64,000 bases of DNA from Rhipicephalus microplus (GCF_043290135.1 NC_134710.1:276850776-276914775); one strand, 5' to 3'. Counted from the stretch's first letter, positions 23,402-35,839 are shown. The notes: generated from the letters alone by a model not told the origin. Program-made: numbers and translations.

Positions 23402-23455
<54 letters not shown>

Positions 23456-23471
23456 TCATCTATCCATTCAT

Positions 23472-23541
<70 letters not shown>
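23232..23541. repeat. (CTAT)n microsatellite, about 310 bp
   Basis: CTAT/TATC units with interspersed CATC and CATT variants. The open frames over it are repeat artefacts. Confidence 0.97.
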
Positions 23542-24595
23542 CCACCTTTGTCTAGGCGCCGTCGTGATCGCCTCCTTAAGTTGGGGTATACCAAAATTAT
23601 TATGGTACGCTAAGAGGGTCTGACGAATATGTCTGGCTGGTCATGACATGAATGACGTGATGATCCCGACGCGTACGTCGTCAAACGTTTTATTCCAGAC
23701 ACCTGTGGCACATACCCGTGATTCACGGCCCGCGGTATGCAGGTGTGAGACGCAGGTGATTGACAGTTTATATTACAGCGAAAGCTGTTATAAGATCACA
23801 ACAAGGGTCACACGCGGCACCATAGTTGTCCGTTAGTGTCCCTAACCACCCAGTTTTCTACCGCAGAGCCACGCCGTTTTTTTTTGTTTTTTTTTTTGTT
23901 GTGCAGAGCCACACCGGTGCTTCAAACTCCGTTGCAAACTTTCATTAGGCAGGCTGGATGTCGGGAGAGGAATCGCGTTAGTATGAGTATAATGAAGCGT
24001 TTTAGAACAGCGAAGTAACAACCAGGCGTGACACAATGTGAATTGCGTAACTAGTGGTTCAACCGATGCACCAACCCATTACAAAATCTTGTTTTTGATC
24101 ACCTAATAAATGTGGTGCATACCCAGTTCAGGCAAAATTCTTTATTGTCGTCTGCCACTGCAGAAAAAAAATTCACAAAATCTTGCAAATGTGTAGTGGA
24201 TACCACGCCTCTGCGAAGAATTACGAAGGATAGCATAGTGAATGCCGGCTTACTACACAAAAATTATGATTAATTATGGCGTAGTGGTTACCCGGAAAGG
24301 TTCCTTATAGTATTGACTCAAAGATTGCTTAGAAAAGGCTCTGAAAGGCCGCTCTTCCACCTTTCGCTGTGACAGTGCTGCACGTCTCGCCCAGGCCTGA
24401 CGGTTTTATGCCTAGGAATGACGAGAAGAGACGTTAATTTAAATGCAGCGCATTAAAAAACTGCATTAAGAAAGCTTTAACCCGACGAATTCGAAGGATA
24501 TCAGTGTCCCAGCAGGAATCGGAACAAAGAATTTTGCGTGGCAATCAAATACTCTACCACAAAGCCATGCCGTCTCTCGGAATTGCTTTGGAAAG
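23542..24595. other. No recognised feature
   Basis: No supported gene or repeat. Confidence 0.4.
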
Positions 24596-24609
24596 ACCTA
24601 CGCAAGCGT

Positions 24610-24740
24610 TGATTTATTTGTGGGGTTCAACGTCCCAAAACCACCATATGATTATGAGAGACGCCGTAGTAGAGGGCTCCGGAAATTTCGACCACCTGGG
24701 GTTCTTTAACGTGCACCCAAATCTGAGCACACGGGCCTAC
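24610..24740 (-). mobile_element. 5'-truncated SINE with target duplication
   Basis: Minus orientation, low divergence, head missing. A 14-bp target duplication with one mismatch (acctacgcaagcgt / acctacgcaggcgt) lies at 24596-24609 and 24741-24754. Confidence 0.93.
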
Positions 24741-24754
24741 ACCTACGCAGGCGT

Positions 24755-25797
24755 AGTAGTGTTCGTGCTAACAGTGCTACCTATATTTAGTTTTATATCA
24801 GTTAGACCTTTATTCCTGATACTGGCGTCACGTCGGGTTGACGTAAATTGTGTACTTGAACACCATCGACTGACGTTGTCTACGTATACCACTAGCCAGC
24901 GATCCTAGCGCTACATATCAGCTTACCGCTTCTGGCATTGGTAATACTGATACCTATGTTGCTGCTGGCATCGCCAGGTAAATGTGAACAACTGGTTACG
25001 TAAAACATACGTGACTGACTGTTAAGCATATGTCTGTGCATACAACTCTTGTGCATATCGTTAGAGCATAATCGTAACGTGTCGCTCAATAATAATTTGA
25101 AAAAAAAAAAATGCCCTACAGTCACGTTCCCTCCGCATGCTCCGTATCACATCAATTGCCATGGTACGTGGGAACTGCCGGATTTCGTTCATTTATGTAG
25201 GTGACAGAGGATCCGTGCCATAAATCGTTACCATGAGGCTGAATAACCGTTTGGTATATGAAGTAGCGCTTGGGATATATATATATATAGTGCAGGGAAG
25301 TAAAATGTCATTGTATGCAGTGCGGCGTGCAAAAGCCATCCTCGCTCCTCGCGCCAGCACTTCGCCGTGCACTTTTTCCGGCTTTATACACCTAAGCTAT
25401 TATTAGTGTAAGAATTAAGAGAAAAAACTGTGTAAGCATAGGTGCCTCTTGATCCGGGTGCGCCTTAACGAGCACAGTCTGTAACATGGGTCTAAACTCA
25501 TTTAGGTCATTAAGGAAATCAGTAGTTAAAATCATCGCGGAAACCTTCCCGCCTTTCTCAAGGCGGCATAAAATTGTCTTATAATTGACTTTTATTACAA
25601 TCTACAAGTCTGCATTCCAAGCACGGTGGAGCTGTGCACCGCAGTACACGAAGCCGTGTATCGCTCGCACTCATCAGTTTTCCTCGTTACGGGTTCATTA
25701 ACGTGTCAGTCGGCATGCGTTTACTAACACGTTAATCTACGTCGTGACATTGTTGCACGTACGGATGTGACAGCGTTGACTGTTCTATCGTTCCCGG
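24755..25797. other. No recognised feature
   Basis: Short (TA)n at 25267-25289. Nothing else recognised. Confidence 0.4.
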
Positions 25798-25918
<121 letters not shown>

Positions 25919-26107
25919 CCCTCATCCGTCCCACATGCCTTCCGAAGGGTTTCGAAAGTAGCGGCACACATTTCGAGCGCTTTCCACAACCATGGATATT
26001 CGTTGCCTTACTGATCATTGCGGCATAATTTGCCGTGACAGCGCCAACGAGGCAGCTTTTTTTAAGTCTTGCTCGTGCCCAGGCCTCTGTGTATATGTGC
26101 GCGCGTG

Positions 26108-26131
26108 CGTGTGTGTGTGTGTGTGTGTGTG
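26108..26131. repeat. (GT)n microsatellite
   Basis: Twelve GT units. Confidence 0.9.
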
Positions 26132-26666
26132 AGATGAACTTCCGCGGCGCTGCAACTTCGGCTGTTTGCTCGTCGCATTTCATTAGAACATTCAGTGAAG
26201 CTTGTCGACTATCATCTGCAGAAGCCGTACGGTGGGCTTTAGACTACTGCTGACGTCTCCTAACGTGGTAACCTATGCTGTATTGAATATCGCTAGTGGA
26301 TTGTTGTCGCGTAAGCAAGTTTGTAAGCTTATATCGTATGGAGAATGCGCTTCGGGTAACTTTTTGCGGCCATACGAATGAGCGTACTCGCCGTCTATTA
26401 CCTATATGACGTTATTTTTTGATTAGTGGATGGAATGCGGCGTGCCCAAAAACCGCAAAATCTGCTCATTGTTCCTGAGGGGACACGAGTGTCTTTTGCA
26501 TGCGCAGATGTAACGCAAGCCGTTTACGCTCTCTTAGTCTTGTTCCTTGCGTGTTCACTGCACAGCGATAGCGCATAGCGCTCGCAAAAGGCAAGACGTT
26601 AGAACGCTGGGCTCGAACGTTAGTCTCACAGAAAGATGTATGCAAGGAAAAAAGGGTAGATCCGAC

Positions 26667-27055
26667 GTACAGTCTCAATTTTTATTAAAGGAAACACGGG
26701 AACGCGTGGCCTGCGTGCTTCGGTGACTGCTGGCAGCGCGTTCAAGTGGAAGCGAGAGTAACCACAGCCTCTTTTCACGTCAGCTCGCGGCGATCGGTGG
26801 CAAGATACCACCCCGTCCCCCCTATCAAGGTGAATAACGCAAGATGCCGGTAATCGGTTCGAAGGGGGAGGGGGTGCTATCTTGCATCTTGCCGCTGGTT
26901 CCACATGAGCGATGAATGGTAGCTTCGCTCGCCGCGAGATGACGTGAAGAGAGGCTGTGGTTGCTCTCGCTTCCACTTGAACGCGCTCCCAGCAGCCGCC
27001 GGAGCACGCAGGCTACGCACTCCCGTGTTCCCTTTCATCAAAATTGACACTGTAC
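26667..27055. repeat. Foldback repeat with 129-bp arms
   Basis: Left arm 26667-26795 and right arm 26927-27055 are inverted copies at roughly 85 percent identity by eye, around a 131-bp centre. Shared words include GTTCAAGTGGAAGCGAGAG and its complement. Each arm has an open frame read outward, with related peptides (KRGCGYSRFHLNALP and KRGCGCSRFHLNALP). No target duplication is clear. The class is unknown. Confidence 0.8.
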
Positions 27056-27274
27056 AGTGGGAATTGGTGATATGCGAAGCACGAATGAGGAAGGTTGATA
27101 TGTCACCATATGCAGAGAGAGAGATAAATAGAGAGGAAAGGCAGGGAGTTTAACCAAGCTTGGCTCGGTTGGCTACGCTACACTTGGGGTGGGCGAAAAG
27201 TAGAATAATAGAAAGTAAAGAGATGGGAAAGAAAATGAGTAAAATAAAAAAATCAGCACAATGTTACGAGGCGG

Positions 27275-28020
27275 AAGTAATATATGCCGTGCATGTCTTC
27301 CCCATCATGGTTATAATGTTTGCGCCTGGCATTTGTGTTCGACGTCTATTCACGTCACGTAATACCAAATTTGGTATAAGTGAAGCTAGCGAAACAGTGG
27401 CGTGCGCACTATGAACGTAGCAGGTAGTCATGTTTTACATGACACGCATGTCATGAATATCACGTTTGTACAAGGTCATTTACCTTCGTCGTCCGTTCGC
27501 GTGACGTCATTCCAAATTTGGTCTAAGTGAAGCTATAGGGAAACGACCGTGAGCGCATCATGAACGTGACATGTAGTCATGTTCTTACATGACACACGTC
27601 ATGATTTTCGTGTTTGCACTAGTCATACGCCTTTGTCATCCATTCACGTCACGTAATACCAAATTTGGTATATTTGAAGCTTGCGAAACGACCTCGAGCA
27701 TACCGCGAGCACACCATGAGCGTATGGCGGGTAGTCATGACTTACATGACATGCATGTCATGATTTCCGCGGTAGTACTTGTCACTTATGTTTGCCATGC
27801 AATCATGTCATACCATACCAGTTTTGAAAATATGTCATGTGAACGGAACCACCACAAGAGCAGCAAAACCATGACATGTAAATTATGACGTTCATGTCAT
27901 GATTTTTATAATATGACTAAACACTTGCGCTCGTCATATAGTCATAATATGCCATACCACGTTTGGTCTAGATGCCATTATCGAAATGGCCAGGAGAGCT
28001 AAATGTCGTATGTCGCCAGA
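27275..28020. repeat. 140-bp-period palindromic repeat, locus 2
   Basis: About five monomers spaced 138-160 bp, marked by ATACCAAATTTGGTAT at 27362 and 27656 and variants at 27509, 27815 and 27953. A second palindrome of the TGACATGCATGTCA type lies between them. The right end runs into AGATAGATAGATGGATAG. It shares its terminal segment, inverted, with 11290-11610. Confidence 0.8.
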
Positions 28021-28092
28021 TAGATAGATGGATAGGCAGTTAGTTAGTTAGTTTGTTTGTTTGTTTGTTTATTTGTCGCTGAAGTTCACTAA

Positions 28093-28960
28093 TACCACTG
28101 TCACACGGGCACCCGCGAAGACCGCTTAACTCCCTCGTCCTTACGACATCGAAGATGTGGTCTGTGTCACACGGCCACCCTTACGCAAACGAAGGTAAAC
28201 GGAGCATTTCGCAAAGGACGTTCACGATCTCCCTTTGCAGCGAAACGAGGTACTCTCGTGCCCAGCAGTCTAGAGGTCAGAAAACGATTTCGAGCTCTAA
28301 GTGGCCGCAGTGAAAGAATAATACATTTTGGCAATATTAAACGTTCTTTTGTTGTGGTACTTATTCACAACGCGTGTTTGTTCACATATATTTACGCCCG
28401 CCAGAGTTCACTTACTCTCAACACCGATGCCCTATACACACCATGCCTCGCGAGTCGGGCCGGCCGGCGCGAGCCGATCAACGTCATTGCCAGAGAAATG
28501 TCGTACCACTTCCTCACGTCGTCCGCTATGTCACTCATGGCTGAAGAACACAAAATGTGCGCTCACGAGGCAAGGAAGCATAAGAAATTTCGTACCGGGC
28601 ATGTACACAAGCAACAAAACAACTAAAAGCACAATGTGACGAGCGTCACTAGCAGCATCGCTACATTTAGCAAATGCGTTTTTATTTGAAATTATTTTTA
28701 ATGTTTTGTTAGTCGTATACCCACTTAATAGTGCTTTTTGTAAAAACCGCATAACGTGGATTCTAAAAAAATCAATAGAGATGAGATTGGAATACTTTTC
28801 CGAAAATCAAACAGCGCTAGCTGAGCCCCCTCGCGGCAACTGTTACAACCTTGTCATTACCGTGTGACACTGCCACAACTCCTTCTTCGTTGAACCCCCT
28901 AGGGGAGATTTACATTGACGGTTTTCAACGGAGTTTGGTGGTGGCCGTGTGACAGAGGTA
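28093..28960. mobile_element. Non-autonomous Harbinger-like TIR element
   Basis: The left terminus TACCACTGTCACACGGGCAC and the right terminus GTGGCCGTGTGACAGAGGTA are inverted repeats (18 of 20), flanked by TAA at 28090-28092 and 28961-28963. A 3-bp TAA/TTA target is typical of PIF/Harbinger transposons. Further GTGTCACACGGCCAC-type motifs lie below the left end and a related GTGTGACACTGCCAC near 28865. No transposase is recognised in the interior frames (28258-28626 +, 28531-28752 -). Confidence 0.7.
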
Positions 28961-29185
28961 TAAGAAGCGCTTGGCATTTATAAAACGATTGCGCCCGTTC
29001 GTTTTTGCAAGGGTCTCGAAACAACCTGAGAAAATGGAAAGTGGGAGCGCGATGTTCTCTCTTATAGCGTTTCCCACTTCGGCCGTGTGCCTTTTGACGT
29101 TAGCACGGTGATTCACGTGACGTCATTGGGATACAAGCTATAGATTCGTTCACATATATGAGGGATATCAGTTGTGATTTGTCGT

Positions 29186-29380
29186 CCGCCTCGTTAGAAC
29201 ACTGGCTTTGGTGCTCGGCTCCTGGGGGCTCGTTCTCGGCCGAGGCGGTATAGTAGAGGCCCGGGTACTGTGTGATGTCAGTGCACGCTGACAGTGTGGG
29301 ATATCACCGCACCAGATGGTCCCAGAGCCCTACAATACGGTGTCTCTCATAATCATACTGTGGTTTTCGGAAGATAAGAA
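29186..29380 (+). mobile_element. SINE, old or different subfamily
   Basis: A tRNA-like head with poor boxes is followed by GAGGCCCGGGTACTGTGTGATGTCAGTGCACG and the CGGTGTCTCTCATAATCAT block. The GTACTGTG..GATGTCAGTGCACG body differs from the common form here, so it is likely a distinct subfamily. Confidence 0.7.
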
Positions 29381-29411
29381 AAAACAAATATATATATACT
29401 GAAGAAGTTTT

Positions 29412-29555
29412 TCCAATGGGCCAAACGTAATTGGGAAGAGAAGTGACACAACTTAGCGATTGCCTTAATTTTCTAACGGTTCAACTGGTCCGAATAAAAT
29501 TAAGGCAACCAATAAGTTGTGTCTCTATAATCTTCTTATTTACATTCCATTGGTT
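29412..29555. repeat. Imperfect inverted repeat, MITE-like
   Basis: GACACAACTTAGCGATTGCC (29445) and its near complement at 29505-29522 belong to arms of about 60 bp (29412-29472 and 29496-29555) with a 23-bp centre. Confidence 0.7.
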
Positions 29556-31897
29556 CTAATAACTTCCCCTGTACATTCCTTGGCATTACTGTCTGTTAGA
29601 TCTCATTAATATTGTGTTAAAACAAGGAAAACGAGCCCTTAGGTATACACTTCTTCTCCTTATATATATAGTGGGTAGTGTGCTAGCATGCTCTGTCGTG
29701 CAGTGGCTGGCACGCGTGCCTTGTTTTGTCTCACTCGACCATCGTGCCCGATCAACCGATTTCACTTCGGTTAGGGCGTTTCCGACTGCGCAAACGGAGA
29801 TAGCAGCCTATAGCTAAAAAGCGCAATATCCTGATAAGCTCAACGCTTGGTGGTGCTGCTATCTACGTATGTTCTGAGGAAATAAATGGTGGGTATTGGA
29901 TAGCACGTGTAGGACGTGTCGTGAAAGCGAGAAAGAAACAGCCCCCTCTCGTTTGAAACTGCAGTGGTTTGGGGACCTTTCTAGGGAATCTGGACAGGTT
30001 TTAAGAACGAGTTCTGCAAAACTTCGAGGTTTGCAAGGACCTAGACTATTATCGACGATAGATGGATGGCGGAATTTTATGTATAGCCCTGAGAGACGCG
30101 ACTAGCGCACGGTGTCTCGATTTTTTTTTTTTTTGCGGTTGTTGCACCTGGAGCTTTCGAATACGCAAAAAAAAAAAGCCAGTCTTGTTCCGCCCACGCG
30201 AGCGAGCCGAAGGTGTGGGCGTGGAAACTTACGTCATCTTTGGTATCTCTGGCGGTGCCGCGCTCTACTGCAACAGAGTTCTGACTCCCGCCGCTCACTG
30301 ATCGGAAACTCCGAGAGCTCTGTGTGTGACGAACGCTCTAATAGGTACAGCAAAGCTACTACTTTTCCAGCGGAATTATGACATACGGAATAACCGCAAA
30401 CAGGCGAGCGCAACGTGAAGGCGCGTCTTTCATATCAACCGTGACCTCCGTGATTAACTCGTGACATGCCGCTGCCGGAGATAATCAGAGGCCACGCTTC
30501 GGCAGTTCTGCTTGTGCAGATAACGCAGCGTACACAGGTTGCCGTCACCGCGTTCGATCAACATCTAAGGAAGTCCTGCGGCCCCAGCCTCTTTTACTTT
30601 ATCAACATCTAAAGAAGCCCTTCGGCCCCAGCCTCTGTTATATTGCGAAAGGGTGATATTCGCGTTAACCCTTGAAAGCTGTGGTATCGCGTTTGGAATT
30701 TTGCAGGGGTCAACCTCTCCTTGTCCGTTGACGCTCAAAAGTCATATTTTTTAAGAGCTTCAGCTTTTATTTCAAGTGATAGCTCCACTCCTCCAGCTAA
30801 AAATCGAGAAAACGCCTGGTTTCGCGAATCTGACCTTAAAGCTCAATCAAGGTTTCAGAAACGCTTTTATTTTCCAATGAAATTGTTGGGGGTCCTTCAG
30901 GCGAAAAGCTGCATAGTACAACTTGAATGTGCCTGAAGGCCCTCACATGGCAGCAGTAATACTAAAACCAACATAAATACAGATTTTTAGCATATATCCA
31001 AATATAATGCACCATTTTAATTGAAACAAGGAACTTGCAACATGTTGAATAACTCTAGTGATTTCCCACGAACACATGGTACTTAACATAGGTCAACATA
31101 GAAAAAAGACCTTCAGTTATAGGGCGGCACGTTCGCGAAAACGAATACGGGCCGCTATCGCCCAAAGTGCATCCGAAGTTCGCTGCGAATTCGTCTTGAG
31201 GAGCGTCTCTGAAGTATGTGTTGCAACGCATATGCGGCATTGGGCTCTCAGGTCGCGGCGTGTATCCAAAGCCTGTTGACTTGTCGTCTTACTTGCCCGA
31301 ACTATTGGACGTGCAATGAAGTTCAATCCCTGCAAACCAATCGTCTCATACTTCATCGAAAGCAAGCAAACACGAGCTGTCGCTTCTCGAGCTCGGTTTA
31401 AACCTCGTTCATCCCCAGCAAGCATTTTCTCTCTCTCTCTCCCCGATCTTCGTCTTCGCTTCGGACGAAGCCGCGTATATAACCGACTTCCCAGGAATCG
31501 ACCAATCGACGGGGTCGGTTTTCAGAAACGAATCGAATTTTGCGGAAAAGGCGTCAAGGGTGTCGTGTGGCTGGCGTTTTTATCACCCCTCTTTCGTTCT
31601 CTTTCAACATGCTTCCCTCCAACCAGCTTCCTTTTGCCCCTCTCTCGGCTAAGAATTTTTCGCTAGCGATCGAAGGATCCTCACTTTGACTTGCCGGCTT
31701 TTGACCTTTTTTTTTTCAGAGGCTATATCGCTGGTTTACCTTCTTGGTTATTTCATTGCCGCCCGCAAAGGCGAAATAGTTTCGATGAATCTCGCCGAGG
31801 GGGCTAAGTCAAGTTTAAATAACGGCTAAAAGAGGTAGCTCCATGTCTCCTGCTTCTCTAAAACGACATTCGGCAGTGACTGAACATCAGCATTGAG
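29556..31897. other. Intronic sequence, no recognised gene
   Basis: Includes a small tandem duplication (30550-30640). A GTATATAACC TATA-like word at 31473 follows a CT-rich tract and could belong to a promoter or LTR, without other support. Confidence 0.35.
30550..30640. repeat. Tandem duplication, unit about 46 bp
   Basis: Two copies of a unit containing ATCAACATCTAAGGAAG and GGCCCCAGCCTCT, with a few substitutions. Confidence 0.8.
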
Positions 31898-31908
31898 ATC
31901 GTGTGGTA

Positions 31909-32018
31909 CACGTTAAAAAACCCCAGGTGGTCGAAATTTCCGGAGCCCTTCACTACGGCGTCTCTCATAATCATATGGTGGTTTCGGGACGTTAAACCCC
32001 ACATATCAATCGATTTAT
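31909..32018 (+). mobile_element. 5'-truncated SINE
   Basis: Begins in CACGTTAAA, with the rest of the 3' part nearly consensus. An 11-bp target duplication with one mismatch (atcgtgtggta / atcgtgtagta) lies at 31898-31908 and 32019-32029. Confidence 0.9.
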
Positions 32019-32369
32019 ATCGTGTAGTAGAAACACTGTAATCTCAAACCTCATTAATGCCGCTAAAAAGCGTCTTCGTCTCACCACACCTTTCAAAGTA
32101 ACATAGCAAGGTATGAGCTCCAAAAAAATTTTAAAAAATAACCTAGACACAGTGTACGTGCTCATCTACAGCTGCTCTGGTGGACTCCTCCTTTGCATTC
32201 CAGCGCTGACATCAGCCCCATTCGGACGTGTAAGGCAGTGGAGACTAATCTTTATTCAATAGGTGTGTGCCTTCAGCGTCGCATCGGTAATATTATTTCC
32301 ATAAAGTACGCACAAAAGTGTCGCAGTGAATATCAATTAGGTATTTCTGCTGAGATTGAAGCACCGCCT

Positions 32370-32460
32370 CGTATATAAGCGCACTTCGCCGGCTGTTCAA
32401 GCCGGCGACGGCAGCTGCGACCGAACCAGAGAGATTCTGCGCTTGCGAGGACGTCGTAAC
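32370..32460 (+). promoter_or_regulatory. TATA-like site of unknown owner
   Basis: CGTATATAAGCGC at about 32370 is followed by the hairpin CGCCGGC..GCCGGCG. The spacing resembles a promoter or an LTR U3/R boundary, but no LTR partner was found. Confidence 0.25.
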
Positions 32461-32576
32461 ACCGCCGAGAGAGATTTTACTCTCCTTGTGGGCTGACGTG
32501 GGCAGGACGCGTTTAGGTGTTGCCGGAAAATACGAAAACTAAAGAAACCCTGATATCAAAAGGAGTGGCTTTCGCG

Positions 32577-33330
32577 GCGAGTTGGTTCAGCAACATAGTA
32601 GAATTTAGCTAGCAAACAAAACAGCGACGAATAAAAGAAGCTCACGAAGACAGTGCACACTATAAACTGAGTTTTATTGAATCACAAGTAGTGCAAATAG
32701 TCGCATGGTCAGAATACCAACGGTAACAAACTAGATTGGATTTAGTGGCTGATGCTCAAGAAATCTATTTCAGTGGGATGAAGCGTGATGGAGGGCATCG
32801 CTACGTTTGTCTCGCCAGATCTGCTAATAATAATAATAATAATAAAAATCTTCTTTCACGATTGAAACAAAGCTGCGCGAGAAATTGAGGAAGCTTTTTT
32901 TTTCTTTCTAGCAGATCTGGCGAAACATGCCTAGCGAGGCCCGCTATCGCGCTGCATCCCGCTGAAAATAGATTTATTGAACATCAGCCATGCACTAAAA
33001 CAAATCTAGTTTGTTATCGTTTCAATTTCAATCAAGGGGAAAAGGCTGTAGGCCCGTGTGCACGTTAAAGAACCTTGGGTGATCGAAATTTCCGGATACC
33101 TCCACTACGGCATCTCTCATAATCATGTGGTGGTTTTGGGACGTTGAACCCCGCATATCAATAGATCAATCAATCAGTTTGTTACCGTTTGTAATCTGAT
33201 CATGTAACTATATTCACTATACTTACATGCGAATGTTTTTCAATAAAGCTCTGCTGATAGTTTGTGCTGTCTTCATCTGGTTCTTTCGTGGTCCTTGTTT
33301 TTTATTTTTGCGCTAAACATTTTGATGATT
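32577..33330. mobile_element. Penelope-like head-to-head foldback, locus 1
   Basis: The left copy (about 32577-32826, minus) and the right copy (about 32910-33330, plus) are inverted around an 83-bp centre. The minus copy ends its coding part with AMPSITLHPTEIDFL and a stop; the plus copy has the related RPAIALHPAENRF, shifted by one base. Both continue into matching 3' sequence with CAATAAA and a CTGTCTTC block. The outer left end GGCGAGTTGGTTC also ends the element at 55300. The right copy is split by a SINE. Outer right limit is approximate. Confidence 0.7.
33023..33175 (+). mobile_element. 5'-truncated SINE inside the Penelope foldback
   Basis: Body with a small internal deletion after CCCGTGTG. 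A 15-bp target duplication with one mismatch (agtttgttatcgttt / agtttgttaccgttt) lies at 33008-33022 and 33176-33190. Confidence 0.92.
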
Positions 33331-34983
33331 CTATCATGCACCTCATCCCCCGAATTCTTCCCGCCTTCCTTTGTTTTTTTATTTTGTTTCTTTCTTTGCG
33401 TCGTTGTTACGTGCAAGCGCGGGGTCCCCATCTGTCTACATAACCGGCGCCGTTATGTCGGAGGCAAAAGAGACGCGCATGACTCGCGCGTGGCTCCGCG
33501 AGGCATCCTCGAGACCGCGTTCCTTACATAAATGGCGGCCATGGAATAAGGTGACCGTGGCCGCTAGACTGCTCTTATGCGTTCGCCCTTCTACTGCCGC
33601 TACTGTTTTACGCGCAAGCGTATACGTGCTCCGCCTGTGAAATCTATGAGATTACGTGGGTTGCGTAAGAGTGAGAAGGATAAAGGCAAAGGCCGCGAGG
33701 TTGACCGTATCGCGAAGTTCGCTTCGATGCCCTGCGCTGCAGAGGAGAAAAGGAAGTATAGATTAAAGATCAGGAAGGAGACCGTTCAGGAGTGCACAAC
33801 CCATGCTTCGAATCGAAAACACGTTGGAGTGCGCGGTCGTTCTAGTAATGGCTAATTCCATTGAGCGAACACGAGCAGGAGTGCCGCGCTAAGTGGAATA
33901 TGTGGCAGCGGTGCAATGAGACCACAGCCACTCGATTCGCATCAGGAAAAAAAAAAGCTACAGTGCACCTCCACTGTGCAGATTGGAGAGTGACCGTTGA
34001 TGACAAATTTATCACGTACGCAAGACAATCCGAAAAAGATTTTAGCTCAAACAGACAACACGCAAGAAGAGAGGATGACTGTATACGAGCGTTGTGTTCT
34101 CTTTTTTGCGCTCAAATCTATTCCAGAATTAACCAATGCGCCTAACAAAGTATTTTATTAGTACACTCCGCCTTTAGCGCAACCGTGACGCTGGCCGCAA
34201 GGTTGCAACCCCGACTCTGAAGTTGAGCTCTAGCCGCGGTTGCTGCATGCAGATCAAGGCGACGACGCTTTACCACCGCAGTGACCCGCTAATACGACAA
34301 AAGGCCACGCGAACAAGGACTTTTCAGTATGTAACGCAGTATCGTTCGGAACGCCGCTCGTCTCAACGAGGAAAATATCGTTGAAGCCGCCAGCAGGAGC
34401 AAAACAAGAACGAATGAGCTGGATATAACGTGTACAAGTTGCGTGTCCTCCTTGGTACTCGCTTTTCAAACGCGAGCAGATCAGATGCTTCTGGCTGCTC
34501 TCGATGCATCAAAAGAGATGTCTCTCAGCCTTTGGATGACATACTCGTATTATACTCCTCCTGTTGAACCACAGAAACATGCGAGCCCCGAAGAGATCAC
34601 TTTCAGTGTGCTTTTGCGTACTCCTGCATTCCAGATCAAGTTGCTTGACGTGACACCGCACGGTGTTCTGACAATCGCTGAAAGCAATAACGTGCAAGGG
34701 GAGCACTGTTAAGTGGGTACTGTTGGGACAGTTTTGACTTGTTTGTTAATTAACTTTCGCGATTTGTATTTAGTCATATTTATAAAGGTCTATTACTCAT
34801 GAACCCAACCAAAAAATAATTACACCTGAGCTTTCGGCATAATACATACAAAACATTAGTTCGCAGGCAGTTGTAACGTGATGAGCATCTAAGCAAACCA
34901 GAAACGTCGCCAGCGTGACACGTCTTTTTAAGTCCGAACGGTGGCTCTTGCGATATTTATTATTTGACACTGGCTCATGCTCC
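33331..34983. other. Intronic sequence, no recognised gene
   Basis: Open frames near 33371-34145 and 34443-34712 show no domain I recognise and no splice or promoter support. Confidence 0.35.
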
Positions 34984-35163
34984 TTTATTGCCATAGCAAT
35001 TATATGGACACTCTTGGCCGGATTCACCGCATATGTATACGTATCTATATACATGAAAACTAAATAAAGAAAAGTTATCCAGAAGAAAAAAGTCCGGCGT
35101 GCGGAATCGAACGTCGGACCTCTGAATTGTGAGTGTGAGGAGTTAGCCACGAAGGAGCACCTC
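34984..35163 (-). mobile_element. Second tRNA-derived SINE family
   Basis: The minus strand has an A-box-like TGGCTAACTCC (plus 35139-35149), a B-box-like GTTCGATTCC (plus 35103-35112), then a body beginning TTTTTTCTTCTGGATAAC and ending in GAGTGTCCATATAATTGCT and a TAAA tail. The body is unrelated to the common SINE of this window. A degenerate tRNA gene is the alternative, but the attached non-tRNA body argues against it. Confidence 0.65.
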
Positions 35164-35838
35164 CTTCGATGTTCAAACGGCAAGCTATATGTATCTACCC
35201 CTTACCGCTGGCGATGGGCATCTCGGGGGAACTGTCATGTTTTCATTTCATCATTACCAGCGAGATGGCGCAATGAGCGCGCGTCGCCAGATCGTCACGA
35301 CGTGGAGGCGGCGCGCTATCATCTAGTCACGCGTATTTTGCCCCGCGGGAGCTGGGGGAGGGAGGGAGGGGTTGTAGACACCCACGCATGGGCGCGCTCA
35401 TCTCGTGGTGGCGGCAATCGCACGCCTTGGGCTTTGACCGCCACGATTATGTTGTATTTACCGGGCGCACAAAGGTCACTGCAATGGCTGGCTTTTTTTT
35501 CTACAAAGTACAGTAAAACACCTGTTTTAGAAAGCGTGTAGGACCGCGATAATTTTTCGTCATTCATGTCATCTCTTTGTATGCATCGCCCACTACGATG
35601 GGTCCGATCAACCAGGTAAGCTCGCTGAGAGAGAAAAAAAATGTTTATTGACAAGATTTAATCGGGTACCTGACGAGAAGAAATGTCGACGAATTCCTTA
35701 TACAAAATAGTATGACTTGAATGCGCAACCACAGCCGACCTGGTGTCCTCGAGGTTCACGACGTCCCCAGGTGCGAGGTCAGGGATTAAGGAGAGACCGA
35801 TCTGCAGTGCGTCAAATTCCGCTACCGTGTCGCGGGAA

Positions 35839-35839
<1 letters not shown>

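Noticed and set aside
23207..23623. Open frames of 130-138 codons (Ile/Ser/Tyr-rich)
   Set aside because: They are translations of the (CTAT)n microsatellite, not genes.
35091..35163. Minus-strand tRNA-like sequence
   Set aside because: The T-arm does not pair well and a non-tRNA body is attached, so it is called a SINE.
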